From CAYSXY01 sp964435165 (GTDB lineage: Bacteria; Pseudomonadota; Alphaproteobacteria; Rickettsiales; RI-342), in assembly GCA_964435165.1 (NCBI GenBank), contig CAYSXY010000006.1, forward strand, positions 8,153 through 72,152: DNA of 64,000 bases. The letters run 5' to 3'. The position numbers and the translations under genes were made by a program. The notes below the pieces were generated by a model. It did not search any database. It was not told where the DNA came from and worked only from the letters and a program-made list of their open reading frames with translations. Each line of letters opens with the position of its first letter. Positions within the stretch are counted from its first letter, which is position 1. Of this stretch, positions 35,959-43,494 are shown one piece after another.

Positions 35959-36858
35959 TCATTCTATATGTCGATCATCACCGATTGTTATGCCAGCGGC
36001 CTGAGCTAATTCATCATCTATTCTCACGCCCCTGTTATATGCCTGCCTGATAATAAAGCGGTTGACCTTTGATAGCTCTTCATTGTCCGGGGGGTCATCT
36101 TTTGAGCCGACCGGCATATCATCGGGTATCACATGGCTTAATGCCCAGTTAGTTGCGACTTGTCTAATCGTAGTCTGATAATCGGCAGGCAGCATGTGAT
36201 ATGGCATATGCTCTTGCAGGTCATATTCCTCAATAATTCTTTTGATGTCCTTATATAAAGCATCAAGGTCGCCGCCATTCTTCGCATAATGCGCTATGAT
36301 CGTGTTGGTGGAGGCCACGCGCTGGCCTTGTTCGCGCTGGGAAAATGCTAATAACAAGTCTGAGACAGCATCGCCAATATCATTCGAATATTGTGAGCGA
36401 ATGCCGACCGTACTCCCGCGCTTATGACGTGTTGCCAATTCCTCAAGGCCAGGCATATCCTGTCCATTTGATGCTATCAGTTTATCATCTGGGAGTGAGA
36501 AAATAGCAATCGACGCAGCTCGGCTGAGATCTAATTTCGCCTGTGCCATTTCCCACCTATTCTCTATAGTCGGATCGTCCAGAAAGGTAACGGTTGCTTG
36601 CTTTTCTAATATAAAGTGTTCCGCGACCATATTGAGCGTCGCCCACACCGCGCCAATGGGCATATTTTCCTGCTGTGCCAGTCTTTCCAGCAATTCCCTC
36701 TCATAGCTGGTTGTATAAGCTATTACAAATGGTGACAGGTCTGCACCTTGATGCACTGCGGGTCCGTTCAACACGTCTTCGGGTTGCAGTTGGTCAATGC
36801 GGTCATCCATCGCCACAATGACTGCACGGAATATTTTTTCTTTGTCTGTCAATTCCAT
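35959..36858 (-). CDS. Unknown protein downstream of lolA
   Basis: 299 residues with no recognised family. It begins with a helical region (DKEKIFRAVIVAMDDRIDQL), and contains TTSYERELLERLAQQENMPIGAVWATLNMV and a helix-rich second half (NTIIAHYAKNGGDLDALYKDIKRIIEEYDLQEHM). The end NRFIIRQAYNRGVRIDDELAQAAG is near the stop. There is no signal peptide or membrane segment. It lies 35 bp after lolA on the same strand, with a 20-bp perfect palindrome in that gap, and no Shine-Dalgarno sequence is seen in front of its ATG. The stop nearly touches the SRP RNA. Confidence 0.65.
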   Translation of the reverse strand: MELTDKEKIFRAVIVAMDDRIDQLQPEDVLNGPAVHQGADLSPFVIAYTTSYERELLERLAQQENMPIGAVWATLNMVAEHFILEKQATVTFLDDPTIENRWEMAQAKLDLSRAASIAIFSLPDDKLIASNGQDMPGLEELATRHKRGSTVGIRSQYSNDIGDAVSDLLLAFSQREQGQRVASTNTIIAHYAKNGGDLDALYKDIKRIIEEYDLQEHMPYHMLPADYQTTIRQVATNWALSHVIPDDMPVGSKDDPPDNEELSKVNRFIIRQAYNRGVRIDDELAQAAGITIGDDRHIE

Positions 36859-36866
36859 GCCGTTAC

Positions 36867-36886
36867 GTTAACATATAAATGTTAAC
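36867..36886. promoter_or_regulatory. Perfect 20-bp palindrome between lolA and the next gene
   Basis: GTTAACAT (36867-36874) and ATGTTAAC (36879-36886) surround ATAA. It ends 8 bases before the ATG of the 36858 gene on the minus strand, in the 35-bp gap after lolA. An operator or a short leader hairpin are both possible. There is no U-run, so a simple terminator is unlikely. Confidence 0.5.
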
Positions 36887-36893
36887 GCTGTGA

Positions 36894-37571
36894 TTAATTT
36901 CGCCTACGACTCCGATTGAGCGTCTCAACCTCAAATAAATCATTTTGCAGGGACTGGCCGTAACGCAGATTGTTCAGACTGATAATTGTCAACTGGCCGG
37001 TTGGGTCGCGCACTTCTAATTTGCGAATCTCCACCGGGTCGGCCTGCATAATCAGGGTGAGTGTACCGTCATCTTCTTCCGCTGGTGATTCAATGGTCAT
37101 GCGGATGGTCCCGGACGATACCTCTACCTCTTGCACCACCACATCGCGGCCAAATTGCAGATTATCACGTGCCAGCAGGGCCATGAGGTTCTGATCAGAT
37201 GAGAGGTGGCTGACCTGATCCAGTTCAAAATCCTGATAGACCAGCACCGGGCCGTTTACGACAATCAACAGGGGAATGGGCGGCTCATACTGCCAGCGGA
37301 TTTTGCCCGGACGTTTGAGAAATAACCGGCCATACCCCACCGTGCCATCTGGCGATGTCTGGGTGAAGTCCGCTACCAATGTATCAATATCATTGATGTA
37401 ACGCTCAACATCACGCACGGCTTGGCGCTCTGCCGGCGGCAAGGTGAAGAGTGGCGCACTTTGTGCCCGTACGGCGGAACTTGCCATGATAAGTACGAAC
37501 GCCAATAGATATGGAAACCGCCATGAGAGGCCTAAGCAGGCGCTGGATTTGCGTGTGAATCGTGATAGCAT
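36894..37571 (-). CDS. lolA: Outer membrane lipoprotein carrier protein LolA
   Basis: 225 residues. Carries lipoproteins through the periplasm from LolCDE to the outer membrane. The N-terminus is basic followed by a hydrophobic run (WRFPYLLAFVLIMAS) and a signal peptidase site near AVRAQ. The mature part has LolA features: DTLVADFTQTSPDGTVGYGRLFLKRPGKIRWQYEPP, and VYQDFELDQVSHLSS. The start at 37571 is chosen because a basic residue run follows; the longer frame begins at 37601. The gene is divergent from rmuC, with 28 bp between starts. Confidence 0.87.
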   Translation of the reverse strand: MLSRFTRKSSACLGLSWRFPYLLAFVLIMASSAVRAQSAPLFTLPPAERQAVRDVERYINDIDTLVADFTQTSPDGTVGYGRLFLKRPGKIRWQYEPPIPLLIVVNGPVLVYQDFELDQVSHLSSDQNLMALLARDNLQFGRDVVVQEVEVSSGTIRMTIESPAEEDDGTLTLIMQADPVEIRKLEVRDPTGQLTIISLNNLRYGQSLQNDLFEVETLNRSRRRN

Positions 37572-37599
37572 ATGCCGATTATAACAAATGGGATGCGCC

Positions 37600-39123
37600 A
37601 TGTCGCCTTTCTATCTTCTTTCTGCCGCACTTATTCTGACCTGCGCTGCTTCGTTTGGCCTGTTATTGGCCTGGACACGAACCAAACAAGCACTCACGCA
37701 GCTGCAACTGGACATGGCCCGGCTGGATGCCGATTTGGCGCATGAGAAGGGGCAGCATGAACAAGTTTCCACGCAGTTGGAGACGCTCACCACTCGACTG
37801 GGCGACAAAGAACAGGCATTGGAAGCGGCTCGCGAAGCAGAAACACGCGCCGAGACGCGGCTGAGTGAGGCGAATGAACGTATTGAGGCATTGTGCGCCG
37901 AGCGTGATCAGGCACGGCAGCAACGCGAGCACGCGCATGATGCGCAAGTGGAAGCGGAGCGAGAACTGGCCGTGATCCGCCAGCAAAAGGCTGATTTTGA
38001 CCAGCGCCTAAAGGATTTTGAGACGCTTAAAGAGCAAACACTCATCAATGCAAAAGCATCCGTCACAGAGCTTGGCCATACTATCTCCACCAAGCTGCTG
38101 GAAGATCATAAGCGTGAAGCTGAAGCCTCGCGCAAAGAGCAGGAAACCCGAGCGAAACAAGCCGCCGAGCAGTTCAACAAAGGCTTTCAGAATATTATGG
38201 AGCGCGTGGCGACGCTCGATAAGGATGTGTCCGTTACCTCTGAGCAAATGGCTACGGTATGGAAGGCATTGACCGTACCCGCTGAAGGCGGGCGCTTTGC
38301 CGAAGTGGGGCTGGAGAACAGCTTTAAGGCCTTTGGGTTGGAGCAAGGCCGCGATTACATCATGCAATATGCGATTAGTGATGATGGCGAAGGCAACCGC
38401 CTACGCCCGGATGCGGTGATTTTTCTACCTAATCACCGGGTGATGGTGGTGGACAGCAAAGCCTCCAAATTCCTGCTGGATGTGGCAGCGGCCGAAGGTA
38501 CGGAGGATGAGGCTGCCACGCTGGAGCAGTTGAAAAAATCCATGCGTGAACATCTGCGCCTGCTTTCCGGCAAGGATTATAAATCAGCGATTCTGGATGT
38601 ATTTCGCAAGGCCGGTAAAGGCGATAAGATCCGCCAGGTGTTCAATGTGATGTACCTGCCCAATGAAGCCGCATTGGAACGGGTGCGGCGCGCCGACCTC
38701 GGATTCGAAGATCGTGCCCAGCAGCTGGATATTATCCCCTGTGGGCCATCCGGCATTGCCGGGCTCATCAGCCTTTGCAAGCATGATATTGGCATGGCGC
38801 GACAGAGCGAACATCAGGAAAAAATTGTCGAAGGGGTGGAGGGCCTGCTGGAGAGCCTCGCCGTGATGCTGGAGCGTGCTGGCAAGGCTGGCAAGAGCCT
38901 CAAATCTGCCAGTGATCATTTCAACGATATGGCGACCTCAGTCAACACCCGCCTGTTGCCGCGCGCCCGCAAGCTGGAGAAAATGGGCGTGAGTCCGGCA
39001 CGTAACAAGCAACTGCCGCATAGCATCTCCAACTACCTGATGCAGGAGCAGGGCACGGTGATTGATGCTGAGATGGAAAAAACGGCACCCAAAGAATTGG
39101 AGAAGAAAGAAGAAGTGGCGTGA
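37600..39123 (+). CDS. rmuC: DNA recombination protein RmuC homolog
   Basis: 507 residues. It has an N-terminal membrane anchor (YLLSAALILTCAASFGLLL), a long coiled coil (about 30-200, rich in E, Q, A and R), then the RmuC nuclease-like domain: GRFAEVGLENSFKAFGLEQGRDY, RLRPDAVIFLPNHRVMVVDSKAS and SMREHLRLLSGKDY. The VVDSKAS segment corresponds to a PD-(D/E)XK-like core. RmuC limits DNA inversions and may act in recombination. The ATG at 37600 is preferred over one at 37588 because GGGA lies 7 bases in front. Confidence 0.93.
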   Translation: MSPFYLLSAALILTCAASFGLLLAWTRTKQALTQLQLDMARLDADLAHEKGQHEQVSTQLETLTTRLGDKEQALEAAREAETRAETRLSEANERIEALCAERDQARQQREHAHDAQVEAERELAVIRQQKADFDQRLKDFETLKEQTLINAKASVTELGHTISTKLLEDHKREAEASRKEQETRAKQAAEQFNKGFQNIMERVATLDKDVSVTSEQMATVWKALTVPAEGGRFAEVGLENSFKAFGLEQGRDYIMQYAISDDGEGNRLRPDAVIFLPNHRVMVVDSKASKFLLDVAAAEGTEDEAATLEQLKKSMREHLRLLSGKDYKSAILDVFRKAGKGDKIRQVFNVMYLPNEAALERVRRADLGFEDRAQQLDIIPCGPSGIAGLISLCKHDIGMARQSEHQEKIVEGVEGLLESLAVMLERAGKAGKSLKSASDHFNDMATSVNTRLLPRARKLEKMGVSPARNKQLPHSISNYLMQEQGTVIDAEMEKTAPKELEKKEEVA

Positions 39124-39142
39124 TTATATAGATCTACTATCT

Positions 39143-39232
39143 TTGTCATGCCTGCGAAGGCAGGCATCTCTATATCCATATATTCAGAGTATACTAGAAT
39201 AATGAGATTCCCGCCTACGCGGGAATGACAAT
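39143..39232. repeat. Pair of inverted REP-like palindromes
   Basis: Two hairpins face each other in the rmuC-downstream spacer. The first, 39148-39167, is ATGCCTGC-GAAG-GCAGGCAT (8-bp perfect stem). The second, 39207-39226, is ATTCCCGC-CTAC-GCGGGAAT. Both are bounded by TTGTCAT on the outside and ATCT on the inside, in inverted orientation, so the whole 90-bp block is one larger imperfect palindrome. This matches the widespread dispersed GTCATTCCCGC-type repeats of many bacteria. Confidence 0.75.
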
Positions 39233-39325
39233 TTTCATGTTTTGATGCACCTAGCTGGCATCGCAAAACTGTCATCTTCACAGACTATACTAAGTGCCAA
39301 ATAACAAAACAAATAATACGGTCTA

Positions 39326-40648
39326 ATGCCCAAAACTACCGATGCACGTTCTGACGATCCATTCATGCAGGCTTTTTTGCAGGTCTATGAGACATTTCCG
39401 GACACGATGCGTGACAGCTATTTTATCGATACATTCGTGGGCCGCGTTCCGGGACTGAGCAAGCCGAATTTCAATGCTATAAAAACCCGTTCCGGCGAGG
39501 ACAGCCCACTGCGTGACTGGCATATTCTGCCACTTATCAGCGGCTTGAAAGATGCCATTGAAACACTCAATGCCGTGCAAAGCGCCGATGAAGCAGCAGC
39601 GGTTTGGGATGAACTTACGTCTTACCTACCGGATCTTGATACCATACAAGGACAAGGTGCCCAGCGCATTGCGCGCGGATTTCGTGCCCATTGGGATTAT
39701 GTTCGGCCCGACAATCAAGATCGGATAGAAGATGCCTATGCCGCCCTATATCAGCCCCCTTCCGTCGATAATGAACGCCCTCCTCGTATCGACATGCAGG
39801 CTTTCGGCGAGGTGCTGCGACATTTCCGCACGGTCACCTTTCATATTTCTGCTGATGAGCTGGCAGCCATTACGCGGTGGCCGGATAGCTTTCTGGCAGG
39901 TATCTATTTGCAGGAGATGGAACATGCGTTAAACCAACAGACAGGCAAAAAATCTGGCTTAGCCGACAAAACCATTGAGCAATATGAACGTGGCGAAATT
40001 GCCCGCCCCTACCCCGAGACCCTGCCGATTATCGTGACGGCGGTCAAAAGTGTGATTGAGCATTACCAGATTCCCTATGAGCCGGAACAATGGGATCGGC
40101 TGGTGCATCATGCCTTTGCCGTTCCATTGGATAGCCCTCTCGCTGCTCAGCCAGACGCCCCACGGCGAACACCGTTAGCGCAAATTGATGCGAAACCACT
40201 GCATGAAGTGCTGGATCATCACCGTTCTATGTTAGAACATAAAGGAGTGTCTAGCCTGCGGCTTGCACGTTATCTTACAAAAGGTGAAGTCGTTCGGCCT
40301 ATCGCAGAGGAGGATGAAGAATTAAATCATGTACCGAGTGAAACGCGCACAGGCAAACGCCTGACCATTTACCATGAAATGGCGCAAATACGGCGACGCA
40401 AGCAAGATCACCCGCTCGTCTCAGGGGAACAAACACGCAATGTCATCCTGGGTAAATATGATCTGTACGGCCTGCGCGATGCGTATCTCGAAGCGGAGAT
40501 ACCGTTGGATGAAGGGCGCTGGAGCCAGTTCGTGGCTGCGTTTGGCTTTGATCCGCAGGAATTTCCCTATGATGCCTATGAGGGTGTCTCACGCGAGACA
40601 CGGCAGGAGCATATGCCGGATAGGCGCATCGGAACGATGCTGCTATAG
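39326..40648 (+). CDS. Unknown protein with three diverged copies of a helical module
   Basis: 440 residues; no family is recognised as a whole. Three units align: residues 13-100 (FMQAFLQVYETF ... LSKPNFNAIKTRSGE ... LPLISGLKDAIE ... VWDELTSYL), 156-266 (DMQAFGEVLRHF ... LADKTIEQYERGE ... LPIIVTAVKSVIE ... IPYEPEQWDRLVHHAF) and 288-408 (AKPLHEVLDHHR ... LTIYHEMAQ ... IPLDEGRWSQFVAAFGF). The YERGE-type segment and preceding helices recall an XRE-like helix-turn-helix with an insertion. No signal peptide or membrane segment is seen. It is convergent with recR (6 bp between stops) and has its own spacer upstream. The repeat is seen in the sequence; the DNA-binding idea is inference. Confidence 0.65.
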   Translation: MPKTTDARSDDPFMQAFLQVYETFPDTMRDSYFIDTFVGRVPGLSKPNFNAIKTRSGEDSPLRDWHILPLISGLKDAIETLNAVQSADEAAAVWDELTSYLPDLDTIQGQGAQRIARGFRAHWDYVRPDNQDRIEDAYAALYQPPSVDNERPPRIDMQAFGEVLRHFRTVTFHISADELAAITRWPDSFLAGIYLQEMEHALNQQTGKKSGLADKTIEQYERGEIARPYPETLPIIVTAVKSVIEHYQIPYEPEQWDRLVHHAFAVPLDSPLAAQPDAPRRTPLAQIDAKPLHEVLDHHRSMLEHKGVSSLRLARYLTKGEVVRPIAEEDEELNHVPSETRTGKRLTIYHEMAQIRRRKQDHPLVSGEQTRNVILGKYDLYGLRDAYLEAEIPLDEGRWSQFVAAFGFDPQEFPYDAYEGVSRETRQEHMPDRRIGTMLL

Positions 40649-40654
40649 CGTTTT

Positions 40655-41296
40655 TCAAAAAGGCTGACGCGCGGCAAGTGCCGTCGAGAGCGTGCCTTCG
40701 TCGAGATAATCCAGCTCCCCGCCCATGGGAATACCCTGTGCTAAACGGGTAATGGTCACCTGGCATTCAGCCAGACGCTCTGTTAAATAGTGAGCGGTGG
40801 TTTGCCCCTCCATCGTCGCGTTGGTCGCGATAATCACCTCGCTCACCTCTTCTGCAGCAGCCCGGCCTGCTAATATAGGAATACGCAATTGCTCCGGCCC
40901 ACGGCCATCCATCACTGACAAAGTGCCCCCCAGCACATGATATAGGCCACGATAGACGTTGCCGCGCTCCATCGCCCACAGATCGGCGACATCTTCCACC
41001 ACGCAGATGAGCGAGACATCGCGCCGCGGATCGGTGCAAATATGGCAGGGCGAGACCGTATCCCAATTGCCGCAGCTATCGCAGGATTGCATGGCATCCG
41101 CTGTGCGGTGGAGGCTCTCAGCCAGTGGCTTCATCAGACTATCGCGCCGCTGGAGCAAATGCAGCACCATGCGTCGGGCCGAACGCGGCCCCAGCCCCGG
41201 CAGCCTGGCCAGCATCGCGGTGAGCTGCTCGATTGGCTGATCCTGCGCTGCCTGACGCGCATCTATGCGCGGCGGAAGTGTATCACTGTCAGACAT
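40655..41296 (-). CDS. recR: Recombination protein RecR
   Basis: 213 residues. RecR helps RecFO load RecA at gaps. The N-terminal helix-hairpin-helix is LPGLGPRSARRMVLHLL (34-50), followed by the zinc motif CDSCGNWDTVSPCHIC and the TOPRIM domain (LICVVEDVADLWAME, YHVLGGTLSVMDGRGPE, ATNATMEGQTTAHYL). The C-terminal RLAQGIPMGGELDYLDEGTLSTAL is the family ending. It lies 28 bp after ybaB, in the common dnaX-ybaB-recR operon. Confidence 0.96.
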   Translation of the reverse strand: MSDSDTLPPRIDARQAAQDQPIEQLTAMLARLPGLGPRSARRMVLHLLQRRDSLMKPLAESLHRTADAMQSCDSCGNWDTVSPCHICTDPRRDVSLICVVEDVADLWAMERGNVYRGLYHVLGGTLSVMDGRGPEQLRIPILAGRAAAEEVSEVIIATNATMEGQTTAHYLTERLAECQVTITRLAQGIPMGGELDYLDEGTLSTALAARQPF

Positions 41297-41324
41297 ATGT
41301 TGAGCGCTTGCACTCAGTCATTCA

Positions 41325-41645
41325 TTAAAATGGCAGCTTCATATCCGGCGGCAACATACCACCGGCGACGTTTGACATCATGTCGCCATAGGCCCGTTCG
41401 GCAGAGCTTTTGGCATCGTTGAAGGCGGCGACGATCAAATCTTCCAGCACTTCTTTTTCATCCGGCGTCAAGAGCGATGGATCGATCGCCACGCTTTTCA
41501 TTTCGCTTTTGCCGCTGACTGTGACCGTGACCAGACCACCGCCCGCTTTGCCTTCAAAAATTTGTTCCGCCAGTTCTTCCTGCGCCTGTTGCAGTTTGCT
41601 CTGCATTTCCTGCGCCTGTTTCATCAATTGCTGCATCTGATTCAT
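41325..41645 (-). CDS. ybaB: Nucleoid-associated protein YbaB/EbfC family
   Basis: 106 residues. A DNA-binding dimer of the YbaB/EbfC family. It starts MNQMQQLMKQAQEMQSKLQQAQEEL, typical of the family, followed by GGGLVTVTVSGKSEMKSVAID and a C-terminal GMLPP. The ATG overlaps the dnaX TGA (ATGA), so translation is coupled. The short size and the dnaX-recR neighbourhood make this secure. Confidence 0.95.
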   Translation of the reverse strand: MNQMQQLMKQAQEMQSKLQQAQEELAEQIFEGKAGGGLVTVTVSGKSEMKSVAIDPSLLTPDEKEVLEDLIVAAFNDAKSSAERAYGDMMSNVAGGMLPPDMKLPF

Positions 41646-43339
41646 GCCTGAGGCTCCTTTGGGTTGGGGGTAATGGATAATATTTCCGCTTCAGGAAAGT
41701 AGCGGCGTATGTCTGTGATGCGTGGATGCACTTCTAGCTCAGCTTTTTTGGCATCAAATGCGGCTTCAGCCTGCTGCTCTAAGGTTGGCTGGGCGTTGGG
41801 TGCATCGGTGACAAGGCTGACCATCCAGCGTTCACCGGTCCATGCCTGCAATGAACGGCTGATGCGCTGGGCAAACTGATCGGGCAAATGGTCTGATGCT
41901 GGTAGCAACTCCAGTGTACCGCGAGCAAAGCGCACCAATCGTATTTGCGAGTGCAAGACACTGGCCAGTAACGGCTCCTGCTGCTGTTCAAACAGCGTGA
42001 CCAGCGCCGGAAAATCCTGTGGCGAGGGGCACAAGGCCTGCGTTGGCTCGTGCGCTGGCTGTGCTGATGCTTGTTGTATTGCCTGTGCTGTCGCCGCACC
42101 GCCTGATGATGCGACCGGCGCGCTCGGAGCCGGGGCATTGAACAAACTGGGCGTCACAGGCGCCGAAGGCGCATCGGACGGTGTCGACTGGCGCAGCACC
42201 ATATCGGGTGTCGGCAGCGTCGAACTATGGGCAAGGCGGATGAATATCATCTCCAATGCCTGCAATGCATTGGGCGCCTGCTTGAGTTCCTGCAATCCTT
42301 TGAGCATCATCTGCCAACAGCGCCCCAATACCGGGATAGACAAGTTGGCCGCCATCTCACTGCCACGCTGGCGATCCAATTCCGGCAGGCTGATATCCTC
42401 CTTCAGTTGCTCCGGCGCCTGATTCATTCGCGTCATGAACCAGGTCACATCCAGCAAATCCTGCAGCAGCAATTGCGGATCCCCGCCTTCGTGATAAATT
42501 GCACGCGCCAGATTGAGCGCCTCATTCACATTGCCGGCCATCAGATAATCAAACAGATCGAACAGACGCGATCGGTCAGCCATGCCCACCATATTCTGGA
42601 CTTGCTCGGCGGTGACTTTGCCGGAGCTATGAGCGATGGCCTGATCAAGTAGCGACAATGCATCGCGCACAGACCCTTCGGCCGCCCGTGCAACCATGGC
42701 CAGGGCTGCCGGTTCGGCATCAATGGATTCTTTCTCGCAGATCGACCCCAAATGCTGCGCCAGTTTTTCATGCTCAATACGCTTCAAATCAAAGCGCTGG
42801 CAGCGTGACAGCACTGTCACGGGAATTTTGCGAATTTCGGTGGTTGCAAAAATGAATTTTACATGCGGCGGGGGTTCTTCCAGCGTTTTGAGCAGTGCGT
42901 TGAAAGCGCTGTTCGACAACATATGCACTTCATCTATGATATAAATCTTATAGCGTGCCGAGGTCGGCTTATACGGCACATTCTCGATTAATTCGCGAAT
43001 ATCGTTCACGCCTGTGCGACTGGCGGCGTCCATTTCCATCACGTCGATATGACGGTCTTCCGCAATGGATACGCAATGTTCGCATTCACCGCAGGGAGCC
43101 GTTGTTGGGCCACCAGACCCATCCGGGCCAATGCAATTCAGCGCCCGGGCGATAATACGCGCCGTCGTGGTTTTGCCGATGCCGCGGATGCCAGTGAGCA
43201 AAAACGCATGGGCAATGCGATCGAGCGTGATGGCATTGGACAGTGTTTGCACCAGCACGTCCTGCCCCACCAGTTCATCGAAATTAACCGGGCGGTATTT
43301 ACGCGCCAGAACGCGATATGGCTGAGTTGTGTCGCTCAC
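41642..43339 (-). CDS. dnaX: DNA polymerase III subunits gamma/tau
   Basis: 565 residues from a GTG start. The clamp-loader ATPase with VLARKYRPVNFDELVGQD, the Walker A FLLTGIRGIGKTTTARIIA, the four-cysteine zinc module in CIGPDGSGGPTTAPCGECEHC, the Walker B YIIDEVHMLS and the SRC motif (VTVLSRCQRFDL). The tau-like C-terminal part follows a proline and alanine-rich linker (about 385-450). The frame opens with an ATG at 43375, but AGGA lies 6 bases before the GTG at 43339, where the conserved part begins. I saw no clear A-rich slippery site for a shorter gamma form. Confidence 0.93.
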   Translation of the reverse strand: MSDTTQPYRVLARKYRPVNFDELVGQDVLVQTLSNAITLDRIAHAFLLTGIRGIGKTTTARIIARALNCIGPDGSGGPTTAPCGECEHCVSIAEDRHIDVMEMDAASRTGVNDIRELIENVPYKPTSARYKIYIIDEVHMLSNSAFNALLKTLEEPPPHVKFIFATTEIRKIPVTVLSRCQRFDLKRIEHEKLAQHLGSICEKESIDAEPAALAMVARAAEGSVRDALSLLDQAIAHSSGKVTAEQVQNMVGMADRSRLFDLFDYLMAGNVNEALNLARAIYHEGGDPQLLLQDLLDVTWFMTRMNQAPEQLKEDISLPELDRQRGSEMAANLSIPVLGRCWQMMLKGLQELKQAPNALQALEMIFIRLAHSSTLPTPDMVLRQSTPSDAPSAPVTPSLFNAPAPSAPVASSGGAATAQAIQQASAQPAHEPTQALCPSPQDFPALVTLFEQQQEPLLASVLHSQIRLVRFARGTLELLPASDHLPDQFAQRISRSLQAWTGERWMVSLVTDAPNAQPTLEQQAEAAFDAKKAELEVHPRITDIRRYFPEAEILSITPNPKEPQA

Positions 43340-43447
43340 GCGTGATCCTGCGTTTTGGATGATGACGGAAGGCAATCGCCATAAGCCGACGACCGTACTA
43401 CTTGTCTACATGAGATAACAGTTAACGAACTATAGAGAGCAGCGCAA

Positions 43448-43494
43448 CCCCTGAGGCACATTGCCTTCTTATTATCGTTATACGTCAACAGGGG
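43448..43494. other. Nested hairpins between ftsZ and dnaX
   Basis: CCCCTG (43448-43453) pairs with CAGGGG (43489-43494), and directly beside the first arm a 5-bp stem AGGCA-CAT-TGCCT (43454-43466) is enclosed. The block begins immediately after the ftsZ stop in the direction of transcription. It may end the ftsZ message or mark a leader for dnaX, but no U-run follows, so the terminator reading is weak. Confidence 0.35.

Noticed and set aside
41642..43339. Programmed frameshift in dnaX for a short gamma form
   Set aside because: No A-AAA-AAG-like slippery heptamer with a following hairpin was noticed near the tau linker.
43448..43494. Strong intrinsic terminator for ftsZ
   Set aside because: The stems are real, but there is no U-run on the transcribed strand, so it is kept only as a weak structural feature.
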